64,000 nt of DNA from Perkinsus marinus ATCC 50983 (GCF_000006405.1 NW_003211397.1:103932-167931); one strand, 5' to 3'. Positions 29,750 to 40,277 are shown, numbered from the stretch's first letter. The notes: generated by a model not told the origin, from the letters alone. Numbers and translations: made by a program.

Positions 29750-32700
29750 TTCTACCGGGATCGATCCGACCTGTGATCGGGATTCTTTAGAGTGTCCTGG
29801 AACAGTATCTGTATGCGGTCCACGTGATGTAGTAGATCGTAGAAGATTAAGGTCCGTAGACAGTAGGGCGTTGTCAGTGACGAAACAGGTTTCCGGAGTA
29901 AGGAAAGCCGGAAATAAGGTACGCCTTTCGCTGAAGAGTGGTATGAAGGTTGCGAAGGGGCGTAGGAAGGTCGAGTTACCACAAGGTACCAAGGATAATG
30001 GTGGAGGTTCTGGGGATAATGATGGATATGATGGTACTTTCGAGGGTATTGGTTATGACGATATGGGGCATAGGGAAGTGGGTCCTATGATCTCCGACCC
30101 GCCCTTGGGAGAAGGAGAACCTCAAGAAGGAAAGGCTTATAGCGTAATAGTGCAGGGGTCGCTTCCTTTCGGGGAGGGGGGTGTGAATGTACGGGGCATG
30201 GAGCGTTGCGTTGGGGGTTGCATTTCTTTTCGTGCCGCGGTTGGTACTGAGGATTTGCAGGGTTCCAGCGTTGATGAATGCTACGATGATTCTCAACCCC
30301 TAGGAAAGCGTTGTTACGGGGCGGACTCACAGGAGACGCTACCGGGCAGCGTGGAACTGGCGATTCCCAAGGCGACAACCTGGGCTGATGTGGACCGGAT
30401 GGCCCGTCAAGGCGGGAGCCGAGCCCCTCCGTGGAGAGTTGGGCAGCTGCGAGCGGCAACGCAGCAAAACCCTCCCTGTCTGGGTAAATACGCTCCTTTA
30501 TATAGGTGCCAGGCAACCTTGCGGCAATGGTTGAAGTCCGTTGGGTGCGGGGAATCGGGACGGTTTGAGGTCACTAAGGGCCCACCGGATGGTCCGAAGG
30601 AACACGGGTTGAAACGCCTAGGTCCCGTGCCTCATGTTCAAGGGCCATCGCAAGAGGGATCTTTGAGTCTCACCTTAATGTCGACAACGGGTGAGCAAAT
30701 GGGTCATCGTCATGGAAGGGATCGCAGATGGATGGATTATGACGATAGAGAAGTACTGTTACGACTATGCCTTGTGGTTTGGTGGAGACTCGTCCTATGG
30801 GTATTACAGTCGTCTGGGTATCCAGTGACCGTATCATCGCAGCCTTTGGCCAGGGTACGCGGGGATAAGGGTCAAAAGGGTACCACCCACTCAGTAAGTC
30901 GGGGTATAGGAGAAAGGTGGATGAGGGATCCACTCGTTAGTGATGGATGCTATACCTCTTACTCTAACTGCGATCTCGCCGGCAGTCATTATCCGGGCGA
31001 TTGTCGACTGAGTCTATCGGATGGAACTTGCGACTATTTTGATAGGCCGGTAGGGGTTAGAAGTCCAGAACGCGCTCGGCTGGTCCCGGCTGACGGTCCA
31101 GAGGTAGGTGAGCAAGATGGTCATGGAATAAGCATGGCCACGGCCCCTACCCAGTCAAGTTCTTCAACTCCTGTAATTTATGAAATAGGTCTTGGGACGG
31201 CTATTCTAGACTCTGCATCCCAAGACTGCCCTAGAACTTGCACAGGGAATCCCGTTACCAGTCGCGGGGTACCTGTAACTAGGGTGCCGGGGGTTAGGAG
31301 TGCTGACGCCGTAGAAATGGCATCGAGGGTAACCCTGCTCGAGTTCTGGGATGGGAATGGAGTTCAACTCTCCCCTTTGTACCGCTATGGTTATGTTGGT
31401 CAGTCTCCAAAATCTCTGGGGTCGTTAGAGGGTTCGTGCAGTATCTCCTGTTCTCTCGGGAGGCGTATGGTTTCGCACTCGGGGGAGACATCTCTCACTG
31501 TCGGCGGATCGACAGGAGGGTCCTTCGACCTTATCGCAGTTGAGGAGGGAAGGTTACGAATTTACTCTACGACAAAGGTGGATTATGCTGGTACTGGTTT
31601 GGCGCCTCTACCGTCGGGTTTCGGACGCCATTTAGGAGTCTCTGAGGGTAACCCTGCTCGGAGTTCGAGATGGGAAGGGAGTAAAACTCTCCCCTTTGTA
31701 CCCAATTGGTTGTGTTGGTCTGGCTCTCGATATGGGGAGGGACAGTATCCAGGGTATCCATCAGACCTGGAGAGTGGTCAGGTCGAAGGTTCGTGGGATC
31801 TAGCTGCGGGTTTAGGATTTTTGCTGCCATCGGCGAGCTCAAGAGGAGGAGCTCATATTCCCGAGCCGACGGTTCGCAGTGTAAGGTCCTTCGAGCTTGA
31901 TTTAGGGAAGAGAGTCTCAGGAGAGGTTAAAGGAGCTGTAGAATACTCTGAGAGAAGTTGTGGTGTAGAAGGCGTTGTTATGCCGGCTAATTGTACTAAT
32001 GTCAGTCTGGTCCTGTTTCCTAACTTATCCAACTACGTATCATCAATGTTCATCGAGCCTGTTGATGATGAGCGTGGTTCCGACTACCAGGAGAAGGGTT
32101 CCAAGAGTACCTGCTCCAAGGATAGAGATACCATTGTGCATGAGGAGTTGTTTGGGGATACCTTCGAGGGCAGAAGTGCTCCAATAAGTGTTCTCAAACC
32201 TAATTCAAGTATTGATTCTAATGATAAAGCTAAAAAAGATAAAAAAGTAACAACTACGAGCGTTGATGGGATGGACTCAAGTTCAAGTTCTGTGACGTCG
32301 TATGAAGGTTCGGCTCGAAGAAGAAAGGGTCGCAAGAGCGATCAAAGGCATACCTCTCGAGCAAGGTACGGAGACCGTGGAGGTAGATCCAATATTGGGT
32401 CTCAACCCAGGGTTAAGAGGAACGAAGGAGGTGGTAAGAGTGAGACTAAGAGTAGAAGGTCCAAGGACTATTCGAGTGAGAGTAGTTCTACCGACTCGTC
32501 GAAGGGTGGACGACGTGTCCAACGCGGGCAACGTTCACGAAGAGGACGCGAAGGTATCAGGAGAAGCCGGAAGAGATCCTCTGACTCTAGCTCAAGAGAT
32601 CATCACTCTTTCACCAGAAGGCGTAGAAGTAACGGTTCGGATGGTAGTCCCTCGGGTAGTAGTGGTGAAAGTAGTAGTAGAGGTACAAGTCACTCGGATG

Positions 32701-33236
32701 TGCCCGGGAGACAACGATTGACGGGAGGTTCTACCTTTCGCCCAAGAAGGAGGGGCAGAGGCCGGACAGAGGTTTGTAGAGGTTGTGGTCATAGACGTTG
32801 CAAGAAGAGGTCGATTATTCTTGTAAAGGAGTTCGACACGGCTGAGCAGGTGGCCTTGAGGTTAAAGCCTTCGTATAGGTTTAGAGGTGGAGAGGATCAA
32901 AGGTCGGGTTCTGCTTGGTTGGAAGAGATGGAAGACAAAACTGAGGGTCATCCCTATGTGGTTAAGTACCTATGGTTGAAACATCATACGGAACCGCACT
33001 CCTGGGGTAGGGTGACAAGAGGGGAGTATGCCCCGAGGAATTGTCAGAGCGAGTATGGATATTATCTGCGAAGAGTGAAGAAGGCCTTTCGCAAGTATTA
33101 TGATACCAATGAACACCTCCAGAAGGTGCAGAAAAGATTGGAGAATTGTGTCCAAGGGAAGGATACAGTGGACCAATTCGTTAAGCAGTTGGATACCTTA
33201 TCTACGGAGCTTGGGTGCTGCTCCCCTGGAGTATAG
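29481..33236 (+). CDS. BEL/Pao gag (N-terminal reading frame)
   Basis: 1251 codons from an ATG inside the 5' LTR (the frame is open from 29409). The first part is basic and Ser/Arg-rich; a long low-complexity middle is Gly/Ser-rich; around 32.3-32.8 kb there is a strongly basic SR/RS-like stretch. The last ~130 residues look like a folded gag helix region (VVKYLWLKHH, YLRRVKKAFRKYY). The frame stops at 33236, but the gag-like sequence continues in the +1 frame from about 33214, so the gag is divided by a frameshift that is either programmed or a lesion. Gag packages element RNA into virus-like particles. Confidence 0.75.
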   Translation: MVLTRSGARSEAAHMSEGVRRSPRLIRKCTEDTSRVSTRQSPSVRSTSTWGCKARGINAASVGKGSVVVTPSTNSIPSGNSAVPNRPHAHSTGIDPTCDRDSLECPGTVSVCGPRDVVDRRRLRSVDSRALSVTKQVSGVRKAGNKVRLSLKSGMKVAKGRRKVELPQGTKDNGGGSGDNDGYDGTFEGIGYDDMGHREVGPMISDPPLGEGEPQEGKAYSVIVQGSLPFGEGGVNVRGMERCVGGCISFRAAVGTEDLQGSSVDECYDDSQPLGKRCYGADSQETLPGSVELAIPKATTWADVDRMARQGGSRAPPWRVGQLRAATQQNPPCLGKYAPLYRCQATLRQWLKSVGCGESGRFEVTKGPPDGPKEHGLKRLGPVPHVQGPSQEGSLSLTLMSTTGEQMGHRHGRDRRWMDYDDREVLLRLCLVVWWRLVLWVLQSSGYPVTVSSQPLARVRGDKGQKGTTHSVSRGIGERWMRDPLVSDGCYTSYSNCDLAGSHYPGDCRLSLSDGTCDYFDRPVGVRSPERARLVPADGPEVGEQDGHGISMATAPTQSSSSTPVIYEIGLGTAILDSASQDCPRTCTGNPVTSRGVPVTRVPGVRSADAVEMASRVTLLEFWDGNGVQLSPLYRYGYVGQSPKSLGSLEGSCSISCSLGRRMVSHSGETSLTVGGSTGGSFDLIAVEEGRLRIYSTTKVDYAGTGLAPLPSGFGRHLGVSEGNPARSSRWEGSKTLPFVPNWLCWSGSRYGEGQYPGYPSDLESGQVEGSWDLAAGLGFLLPSASSRGGAHIPEPTVRSVRSFELDLGKRVSGEVKGAVEYSERSCGVEGVVMPANCTNVSLVLFPNLSNYVSSMFIEPVDDERGSDYQEKGSKSTCSKDRDTIVHEELFGDTFEGRSAPISVLKPNSSIDSNDKAKKDKKVTTTSVDGMDSSSSSVTSYEGSARRRKGRKSDQRHTSRARYGDRGGRSNIGSQPRVKRNEGGGKSETKSRRSKDYSSESSSTDSSKGGRRVQRGQRSRRGREGIRRSRKRSSDSSSRDHHSFTRRRRSNGSDGSPSGSSGESSSRGTSHSDVPGRQRLTGGSTFRPRRRGRGRTEVCRGCGHRRCKKRSIILVKEFDTAEQVALRLKPSYRFRGGEDQRSGSAWLEEMEDKTEGHPYVVKYLWLKHHTEPHSWGRVTRGEYAPRNCQSEYGYYLRRVKKAFRKYYDTNEHLQKVQKRLENCVQGKDTVDQFVKQLDTLSTELGCCSPGV

Positions 33237-36200
33237 CCTGAAATGGAGGCTCTATGTAGGGTTAAATAGCGATAGACTGAGGGATAAGGTGGAAGATTAT
33301 TTGGAGGATATTGGTATTTCTTATGAGAAGTTTAAGCGAAAGGTGGTTGCTAAGGCCGCCAAGGTTAAGCCGATATCTAAGGTGACTCAATTCGAGGGTC
33401 CCAAACCTAGCTATGGGGCTAGAGATGGTCGCTCTGATTCAAGAGAGAGATATGGCTCCAGAGAGAGGTATTCAGGCAGCAGGTTCCGCAACCCGTCAGT
33501 CCACTCAGTGGGTACTGAGGGAACGGAGTCAGAAGCCGAGTTTGATCCGAAGATGTTAATGGCTATGGGTAGAGATGCAGCACAAATTAAATGTTTCCGG
33601 TGTTTGAAGATGGGTCATTCCGCGCGCAACTGCAAAGCGGAGCAGCCCGCTGAGCTGGAATCTAGGTGTTTACGATGTGGGAGTGTGAACCATAAATTGG
33701 ACGATTGTCGGGTTAACCTAGAGAGAGCGAAGTGTAACCGCTGTGGGTTCCCGGGACATTTGGCTTATACGTGTCGTACAACACCGATTGCTGCAAGAAG
33801 GAACGATTCACCATCCCCTGCGAAGCCTAGGGTCCCTAAACCCAATGCTTCTGTTCACATAGTTGTCCGAGACGAGGGTAGTGGGTCACAGGATTCGTCA
33901 GGTGATTCACCATTAATGGTACATGGGTTACATGTGCCAATGGTTCTCGGTCATGTGATATTAGAGGGGAGACTTACCACCGCTTTGTTTGACACAGGTG
34001 CGGAAGTGTCTCTGGTTACAGAATCTATGTTGAAGGAGGTTGCTCCGGAGAAGAAGTTGGATACTTCCAATATTCCCAAGGTCAATGTGGCGGATGGTGC
34101 TACGCTCACGATACATGGTAGCGTCAAGCTGAAGGTTACCGTGGGTTCAAGGTCTATAATAGACCACTTCGTGGTTACGTCAAATAGCTTGCTAGTTCCT
34201 TTGCTACTAGGGTGTTCGACACTCGCAAAGCTGAACACTACTATCATGTTGAGTGAAGCTGGTTCTAAGGTTCAGACTAATGATGAGTCTGATGGTAATA
34301 GGGTTTCGTCAAGGGTCAGGTTCTCAGACGAAGTCAAAAACCTTACGTCAGTGGCACCTATTAAATCTTCCCCTCCGGAAGAGAGTACTAGGTTGCAATA
34401 TCAGGTATCTTTGATAGTAAGTCTGGTTAAGGAGAGTGACCCAAAATTGACCTGCCCTACGGTTGATGAGTTGCAAGATGGTAACTCCCCATGGTTCTCT
34501 GCGATTACGCCAGATGCTATTGATCACCCAACAACTGAAGGTTTCTCGACTAATAATTGTGGTTGCCAAGGGGAAGGTAACACTTCCGATCAACAAGAGC
34601 CTACAAACGGTGAGGGTACCCCCCAAGCCGAAGGTCAAAAACTTGATCACCGCGGGCAACACAAAGGAGGATCTGATGACGAGGAGAACGAGGGTGACAA
34701 CCGCGGGCAACGCGAACAAGAACCTGAAGGTTTAGACTCGTTGCCACCGTGGAAGGCTATACCCCGAGAATGGGTGTACGATCATAGCGCTGTTCTGGGT
34801 AGACCTATCGTGGAAATCCCATGGAGTGGTTATGCAAGGCCGGATTTCAACTATAAGCAGGCGGCAAATAGAGGTGCTGCTTCGGTGAAGAGGTTGAATG
34901 AAAGCCAAAGAGAGGCCTTTGAGAAAGCTTTGGGTGTGTACGTTAACAAGGGTTTCTGCGGCATTGTCAAGAATAATCTGGAGGGTAATTGCATGAGGTC
35001 CCCAACTGCTACGGAGTGTCAGAGGACTTGGGATCTATTAGCCAAGGGTAGTGCACTCCAGGGTACCGTGGTTACCTTACCAAAGCACTTTACGCCGTCA
35101 CATGCCGTGTTCCGTACTGGTCATGTGACTACTCCGTGCCGCATTGTATTGGACTTCCGCGAGATGAATAAATTTTGTCTCAAGGGAGGTCGCACCCAAG
35201 GTGATCTGCTGGGCGTCTTATTGCATACTAGAGGTTATCGCCACTTAATAGGGTCAGATGTCTCGAAGGCATTTTGCCAGATGGTGACGTCTTTGGTGGA
35301 TACCCCTTATCGTTCCTATACATGTATAGGCCCTTACACGGTCCTGTGGTTGAGGGTTTCCTTTGGTAGTACCACAGCACCAAATATGTTGGAGGCGTGC
35401 GGCTATGATATTATCGAGGAGATTGTCGGTATCAAGAATTCTCTACCCCCAGGGAATGAGGACGTGGTAGACGCAAGAAGGTTAGATCCGGTTAGGGTTT
35501 CTGACTGTCTGGTAAGGGCGTCGCCCCTAGCGGTGAAATATATTCGAGCGGGTCCTCCGGTACATAGGGTGATACAGTTCGAGAAGTTCGTTGATGACCT
35601 ATATTTCGGTGGAAATACCGATCGTGAGGCTCGAACTGCTAGGGATTTCGTCTCCTACGTATTCCGTGGTCATGGGTTGTGTACCGATCCGTTAAAAGAT
35701 CTAGAGACGGCTCATGGTGGACGGAAGGAGAAGAGTGATGGTACGGCAAATGCTCCTGGTCACCTCCTAGGTTATGAGGTGATCACTGAGGTCGACGAGT
35801 TGCACTGCGTGTGTTCCGGTACTCCGCCGGATGGTAAGGTCGACAAGAGGCGAGCATGCGGTATTCTATCTTCTTTGTACGATCCTATGGGGTTGTTACT
35901 GGAGGTAGATATGCAGGGTCGCTTCCTATGGAGAGACACTTGCAAGGTCGTCAAGGACTGGTCCGAAGTGTTGAAGGATAAGGAGTTGTTAGAAAGGTTA
36001 CGGAGGTGGTTGTTTGATGCTCAAAGACAGTGTGCTGGTTTGGGTACACAGCGGTTTGTAGACCTCCATAACGAGTCCTTGATGGTGAGTACGGATGCGT
36101 CTAGCGATGCATGGGGTGTGGATGTAAGAACAACGGGTGATACTTCGAATAGTCGGTTGATGGCTAAGGGTGCGCTATTTCCAGCAGGTCAGGTTACGTG

Positions 36201-37641
36201 GTCTATCCCGCGTAAAGAGCTGGTCGCTTTGCATCATGGCCTGAAGTACCTCCAATCTGCGTCTAGTTACTTACCCATCCCTACCGTACTGAGACCGTTG
36301 CAAGCTCCTCTACAAGGTTTAGCTCCACAGTATAAGGGTCGACGGGTCTTACTGTTATGTGATAGCGAGATTACCATTTATAGACTCAGGCGTCCGTCAA
36401 ATGATCGTAAGCTTCCAGCCCCGGAAAGGAGACGGTTGGAGGAGATTCGAGCTCTATGTAAGAAGTTTGATGTGGTTATCCGACATATCCCGTCCGAGTT
36501 GAACTTGGCCGACGGTATTACTAGAGCAAATGTGGAGTTGAGGAGGTCGATTCGGGTATCAGAGGTTCTTAAGGTCTCGGCGACCTCAACTGTGGTCTAT
36601 GACCATCGAGAGTCTCCAATAGAAGATACCGAGTCGGAAGATGTAAGGTGTGACGACGGTGAGTCCAAGGGGTCTTGTTGTGACGTCGACCACGAGAACA
36701 AGGATTCTATTTCTTCCAAGGGTTGTACGGTGGTTTCCCGCGCCGAGGGTGAAGAAGATAAGGTGGAAAGGAGTCGCCACGTGATGGTTGTCAACGAGGA
36801 TGGTATTAATTTACCAGACTTGGAAGGATTTGTAGGAGAAGAATATGAGGAGTTGGCAGCACTCATGAGGTTTGCGACGCAGGAAGGGTTGGCCACTGAG
36901 GAATTACTCGGGGAGGAAGAGTTCTTAGACTGTGTGCTGAAATGTAGTAGGAGGTGTCAAGAGATGGATGAGGATTTGAAGAAATTTGCCGATTACTTAC
37001 GCGGGGACGCGAGTAGAAAAGATCTGGGTATGCGCGCTACAGTTATTGAGAGGTTTGCGCGGATTTGTTATCTAGATCATGATGGGTTGATTCATAGACG
37101 GCCGAGCTCGAAGAATAGTGAAGAGTGTCTAACGGGTCGAGGTGTTGTATACCTAGGGGTTTCGAATTACTCTGATGTGGTGGTTCAAGTGTTGGCGGTG
37201 ATATACCATTATACGTTCATCCACCTGGGTGGTGCTCGGGTATATCGCAAGTTGCAGAAGAGGTTCGACCGAACGGGTATGTCTCGACTAGTGAAGTCAA
37301 CTCTAAGGTCTTGCGTTCCGTGTTTGAAGGCGAGGGCAGTGCGATCGATGAGTTATATTACTAGTGAAGTTCAAGAGTTGGTAACTGGTGGTTTGTGGCA
37401 AGTGGTTGGTGCCGATTTGGTTGGGCCATATGACAGGAAAGGTGAGTCCGATCAAGACCACTATTTGTTGTTAGTTCAAGATCATGGTCTTGTGGTTGCT
37501 CCAGTTAAGGATAAGGGTGTCTTCACTACCACTCTAGACAAGTTGGTGTATGTGAAGCCCGAAGGTTCGATGTGGACAAGGCGACGTTGTGAAGATTTGG
37601 AGGAGTTGCTGAAGATCGTCTTGAGCCGCGTCACTCTATAG
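33214..37641 (+). CDS. BEL/Pao gag C-terminus and pol: knuckles, protease, RT, RNase H, integrase (truncated)
   Basis: The frame is open from 33100 but the meaningful sequence starts near 33214. Three CCHC knuckles (CFRCLKMGHSARNC, CLRCGSVNHKLDDC, CNRCGFPGHLAYTC) lie at 33590-33780. Aspartic protease motif FDTGAEVSLV is near 33990. RT: RIVLDFREMNK, SDVSKAFCQM, VSFGSTTAPN, FVDDLYFGG (about 35587). BEL-type connection RACGILSSLYDPMGLL. RNase H: VSTDASSDAWG near 36089, then LLCDSE and LADGITRA. Integrase: a His/Cys zinc site (about 37200-37330) and one catalytic Asp (GADLVGPY, 37410). The frame ends at 37641 with no second Asp or Glu of the DDE triad in the expected place, so the integrase core looks truncated. 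Confidence 0.85.
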   Translation, partial: GAAPLEYSLKWRLYVGLNSDRLRDKVEDYLEDIGISYEKFKRKVVAKAAKVKPISKVTQFEGPKPSYGARDGRSDSRERYGSRERYSGSRFRNPSVHSVGTEGTESEAEFDPKMLMAMGRDAAQIKCFRCLKMGHSARNCKAEQPAELESRCLRCGSVNHKLDDCRVNLERAKCNRCGFPGHLAYTCRTTPIAARRNDSPSPAKPRVPKPNASVHIVVRDEGSGSQDSSGDSPLMVHGLHVPMVLGHVILEGRLTTALFDTGAEVSLVTESMLKEVAPEKKLDTSNIPKVNVADGATLTIHGSVKLKVTVGSRSIIDHFVVTSNSLLVPLLLGCSTLAKLNTTIMLSEAGSKVQTNDESDGNRVSSRVRFSDEVKNLTSVAPIKSSPPEESTRLQYQVSLIVSLVKESDPKLTCPTVDELQDGNSPWFSAITPDAIDHPTTEGFSTNNCGCQGEGNTSDQQEPTNGEGTPQAEGQKLDHRGQHKGGSDDEENEGDNRGQREQEPEGLDSLPPWKAIPREWVYDHSAVLGRPIVEIPWSGYARPDFNYKQAANRGAASVKRLNESQREAFEKALGVYVNKGFCGIVKNNLEGNCMRSPTATECQRTWDLLAKGSALQGTVVTLPKHFTPSHAVFRTGHVTTPCRIVLDFREMNKFCLKGGRTQGDLLGVLLHTRGYRHLIGSDVSKAFCQMVTSLVDTPYRSYTCIGPYTVLWLRVSFGSTTAPNMLEACGYDIIEEIVGIKNSLPPGNEDVVDARRLDPVRVSDCLVRASPLAVKYIRAGPPVHRVIQFEKFVDDLYFGGNTDREARTARDFVSYVFRGHGLCTDPLKDLETAHGGRKEKSDGTANAPGHLLGYEVITEVDELHCVCSGTPPDGKVDKRRACGILSSLYDPMGLLLEVDMQGRFLWRDTCKVVKDWSEVLKDKELLERLRRWLFDAQRQCAGLGTQRFVDLHNESLMVSTDASSDAWGVDVRTTGDTSNSRLMAKGALFPAGQVTWSIPRKELVALHHGLKYLQSASSYLPIPTVLRPLQAPLQGLAPQYKGRRVLLLCDSEITIYRLRRPSNDRKLPAPERRRLEEIRALCKKFDVVIRHIPSELNLADGITRANVELRRSIRVSEVLKVSATSTVVYDHRESPIEDTESEDVRCDDGESKGSCCDVDHENKDSISSKGCTVVSRAEGEEDKVERSRHVMVVNEDGINLPDLEGFVGEEYEELAALMRFATQEGLATEELLGEEEFLDCVLKCSRRCQEMDEDLKKFADYLRGDASRKDLGMRATVIERFARICYLDHDGLIHRRPSSKNSEECLTGRGVVYLGVSNYSDVVVQVLAVIYHYTFIHLGGARVYRKLQKRFDRTGMSRLVKSTLRSCVPCLKARAVRSMSYITSEVQELVTGGLWQVVGADLVGPYDRKGESDQDHYLLLVQDHGLVVAPVKDKGVFTTTLDKLVYVKPEGSMWTRRRCEDLEELLKIVLSRVTL

Positions 37642-38259
37642 TTTAAATAAGGTTGTCTTCTGACTATTGTGATGCGATGATAAACTGCTATTGTGATTAT
37701 TAAGGTTTGAGATGTGAGGTTTTAACTGCTACTAGTTGAGGGTTATCCCTCCACAATTGTCAGTAGATTATCTATTATTGTTTGATTATTTCCACCACGA
37801 ACGTGCACACCGGGGGTGCTTGGGGTCTCTCTCTGCGTTGGAGATTGATCTGGTTTTCAGCCGTTTTGCCTAAGGCGTGCTGAACTTGCGCTCTTGTTAT
37901 TTCTTGCGATTCCCTTATTTTCGGTCGCGCGGTTACTGTTGCGAGCCGTTTCATTGTTCCTTCATTGTTCTCGAAGGGAGTGTGAGTCGTATACCTACGT
38001 TGAGGAATTCTAGACGTCAGTAGAGTATTCGAGTGTTACGTCCTCAGCTCTGTATAGACTGGGTGACGCTCAGTAGTCTTGAGGAACGGTTTATCGCGGG
38101 TTTGTTGTTCGAGGGGTTTCTCTCGATATCTCGCGTTTATCCGTCGGATTGAAGCCGCTAGTATTCTATTGGTGGTTATCTATCTGTGAGGGTTGAGAAG
38201 CACTTACTGTGTTGATACAGGTGCTCTCTTTACTGGGTTTTTTCTCATTCTCTACGATA
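37642..38259 (+). other. BEL/Pao spacer between pol and third ORF
   Basis: 618 nt without coding signal. It ends with a pyrimidine-rich stretch just before the ATG of ORF3 and an AG at 38219-38220, which could be a splice acceptor for a subgenomic mRNA. Confidence 0.4.
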
Positions 38260-39399
38260 ATGGGTATGCTTATCGATGATTTGATGGTTCGCTTCGAGAA
38301 GATTAGTAAGGATGAGTCTATCGATACCAAGGAGATGGTTACCTTCATCGAGTTGTTGGATGAAGCAGTTCAGTATACCGACCAGAACAAGGATGTTGCT
38401 GATAAGAGGGGTCAAGTTCTTGAAAAGTTGGTCAAGAAGGTTTGTGATAGAAGCCCTATCGATGGTGATACGGGTATTAAGCCTATTGATGAGTTGCGTC
38501 ATGTGGTTTTGACCCCTAATGTGTCTTATTCTGATGTGGTCCATCAGCAACGATTCCGTTGTCCCACCATTAATTATCAGTATACCTCCGATGCTATAAA
38601 AGGTGCTGGTTCTAGTAAGAGTCGTAACCGTTTACCTTATCTCCATGTTGATTGGTTGGGGTTTATGGCGGTTCCTTCTCTCAAGCAGGCGGATATGAAT
38701 TCGTTCGAATGGTTGGTTATGAATATCCCGGTACTGAGGTCTGTTATGATACTACCAGAAGTTTGGGGGGTTATGCAACCTAGCTTACGTCTCTTTGTTC
38801 TACACGGTAGGACGAAGTTTCGCAGTCGCTACGCTGGTAAGGATGTTATCAACGCATTGGATATGGATTCTGAAGCTTTGGTGCGTAGTCCTACTTTGTG
38901 TACTGTGGGTCACGTTATTAGGATGTTGGTGGTACTGACCTCCTATGATGCGTTAGGTCTCTGGGATATTGATCCTCATCGTCCTCCTGTTATTGCATCG
39001 GGTGCGGTGACTGATGGCGGTTCCTACGACAAGAGGGTTAGAGCGTTGACTAAGCCGGTCTACTTCAGTCTAATGAGGGTATTTACTATGTACAAGACCA
39101 TCTTCTGGAGGTGTCTGTACAACTATTACTGTGATGATCCTCAGGGTAACGCGGCTGCTCTTTCTGCTCTAGAGCCAAGCAACTTTGATCCGATGGCTAT
39201 TAGTACCTTCCGTCGTTGGGAGTGGATCTTTGGTTGGTTGGACGTTAACAGTGTATCCGCTGAGGCTGCTGTCCAAGCTGTTCACAAGATTGAGCAGAGT
39301 TATTGTTACAAGGGCTCTAATGGTGAGGCTGAACAGCAAGGTAGTTCGTCGAGCTCCTCTGAGGTTGGAGAGTACGGTGACTTTGGCTCATGGGACTAA
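38260..39399 (+). CDS. BEL/Pao third ORF, unknown function
   Basis: 379 aa from the ATG at 38260 (the frame is open from 38209 with a hydrophobic start that would be used only if initiation is upstream). Lies downstream of pol in the env position but shows no signal peptide from 38260, no clear transmembrane helix and no Cys-rich ectodomain. The N-terminal ~90 residues are acidic-helical; the middle is Leu/Val/Tyr-rich and looks globular (HVDWLGFMAVPSL, SFEWLVMNIPVL); the end is an acidic, Ser/Gly-rich tail. The frame is intact while the gag and integrase of the same element look damaged. Could be a capsid-like, accessory or captured gene. Confidence 0.75.
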   Translation: MGMLIDDLMVRFEKISKDESIDTKEMVTFIELLDEAVQYTDQNKDVADKRGQVLEKLVKKVCDRSPIDGDTGIKPIDELRHVVLTPNVSYSDVVHQQRFRCPTINYQYTSDAIKGAGSSKSRNRLPYLHVDWLGFMAVPSLKQADMNSFEWLVMNIPVLRSVMILPEVWGVMQPSLRLFVLHGRTKFRSRYAGKDVINALDMDSEALVRSPTLCTVGHVIRMLVVLTSYDALGLWDIDPHRPPVIASGAVTDGGSYDKRVRALTKPVYFSLMRVFTMYKTIFWRCLYNYYCDDPQGNAAALSALEPSNFDPMAISTFRRWEWIFGWLDVNSVSAEAAVQAVHKIEQSYCYKGSNGEAEQQGSSSSSSEVGEYGDFGSWD

Positions 39400-39706
39400 T
39401 GGGTTTATGATACACTTTGTCGGATATGGTGAAAGATGAGGATAAGGTCGATGATAGAAGTATCTTTCATTATTTTCTGCTGTGGTTTCCCCTTGTTATG
39501 GTGCCACAGTGTCAGTGTTGAGAAGGTTTTGTATCGCGTCACTGATTCGCTCATCGTGTCGTACTTTGATTGCATAGCAAGTGTGTTACGTACGGTGATG
39601 GTGTATGCGTACAACTTGTCATACTGTTATTTATGTATATAATTGGTCTTAGTTGCGTAGTGAAGTATCTCAACTGTTGTTTGGTACCACTGTACCACGC
39701 GGGCAA

Positions 39707-40273
39707 TGTGCGATACCGCAGTGGCATTCTTCCAACGTTGAGGATTCTTAAGTCTGTAAGTGCGCGAGACATTGTGTCTGCGTGCAGCGGCTGTTTTGCG
39801 CGTTGCGTGAAGCAGAAGCTGAGCAGTTGTTGTTGGTAAGCTCGGTAGTTGAGTGTACTAAACTCTGGACCGCTACAGAGTTCCTGGTTCACTTACTGCA
39901 CTGTTGAGGTACGCAACTGACGTCTAGTTACGGTGCAAGCACGTTACGTTGGTCAGAAGGTAGCTTGTATATCCAGTAGTTCAGACTTTGAGTTGATAGT
40001 AGTCATGGTTCTAACGCGAAGTGGAGCACGTAGTGAGGCCGCTCATATGTCAGAGGGTGTTCGCCGTTCTCCGAGACTTATTCGCAAGTGCACTGAGGAT
40101 ACGTCACGCGTCAGTACAAGGCAGAGTCCGTCGGTTCGATCAACTAGTACTTGGGGTTGTAAGGCTCGCGGTATCAACGCAGCCAGCGTCGGCAAGGGTT
40201 CGGTTGTGGTTACACCATCCACAAATTCTATTCCTTCGGGTAATAGTGCCGTCCCCAATCGCCCACACGCACA
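39707..40273 (+). repeat. BEL/Pao 3' LTR (567 bp)
   Basis: Same length as the 5' LTR and almost identical. Followed by acgt, the target duplication, and then the interrupted gypsy gag. Confidence 0.95.
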
Positions 40274-40277
40274 ACGT

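Larger units (their letters stand above)
29183..40273 (+). mobile_element. BEL/Pao-type LTR retrotransposon nested in gypsy gag
   Basis: LTRs 29183-29749 and 39707-40273 are both 567 bp, start TGTGCGAT, end ACGCACA, and appear to differ at a single base (29459 against 39983). Flanked by 4-bp acgt (29179-29182 and 40274-40277). Order: gag, three CCHC knuckles, protease, RT, RNase H, integrase, then an extra ORF. RT motif FVDDLYFGG and the segment ILSSLYDPMGLL are BEL/Pao-type. The near-identical LTRs indicate a recent insertion. Confidence 0.94.

Noticed and set aside
29519-30516. Long minus-strand ORFs within the retroelements
   Set aside because: They are antisense shadows of gag low-complexity sequence with no motifs.
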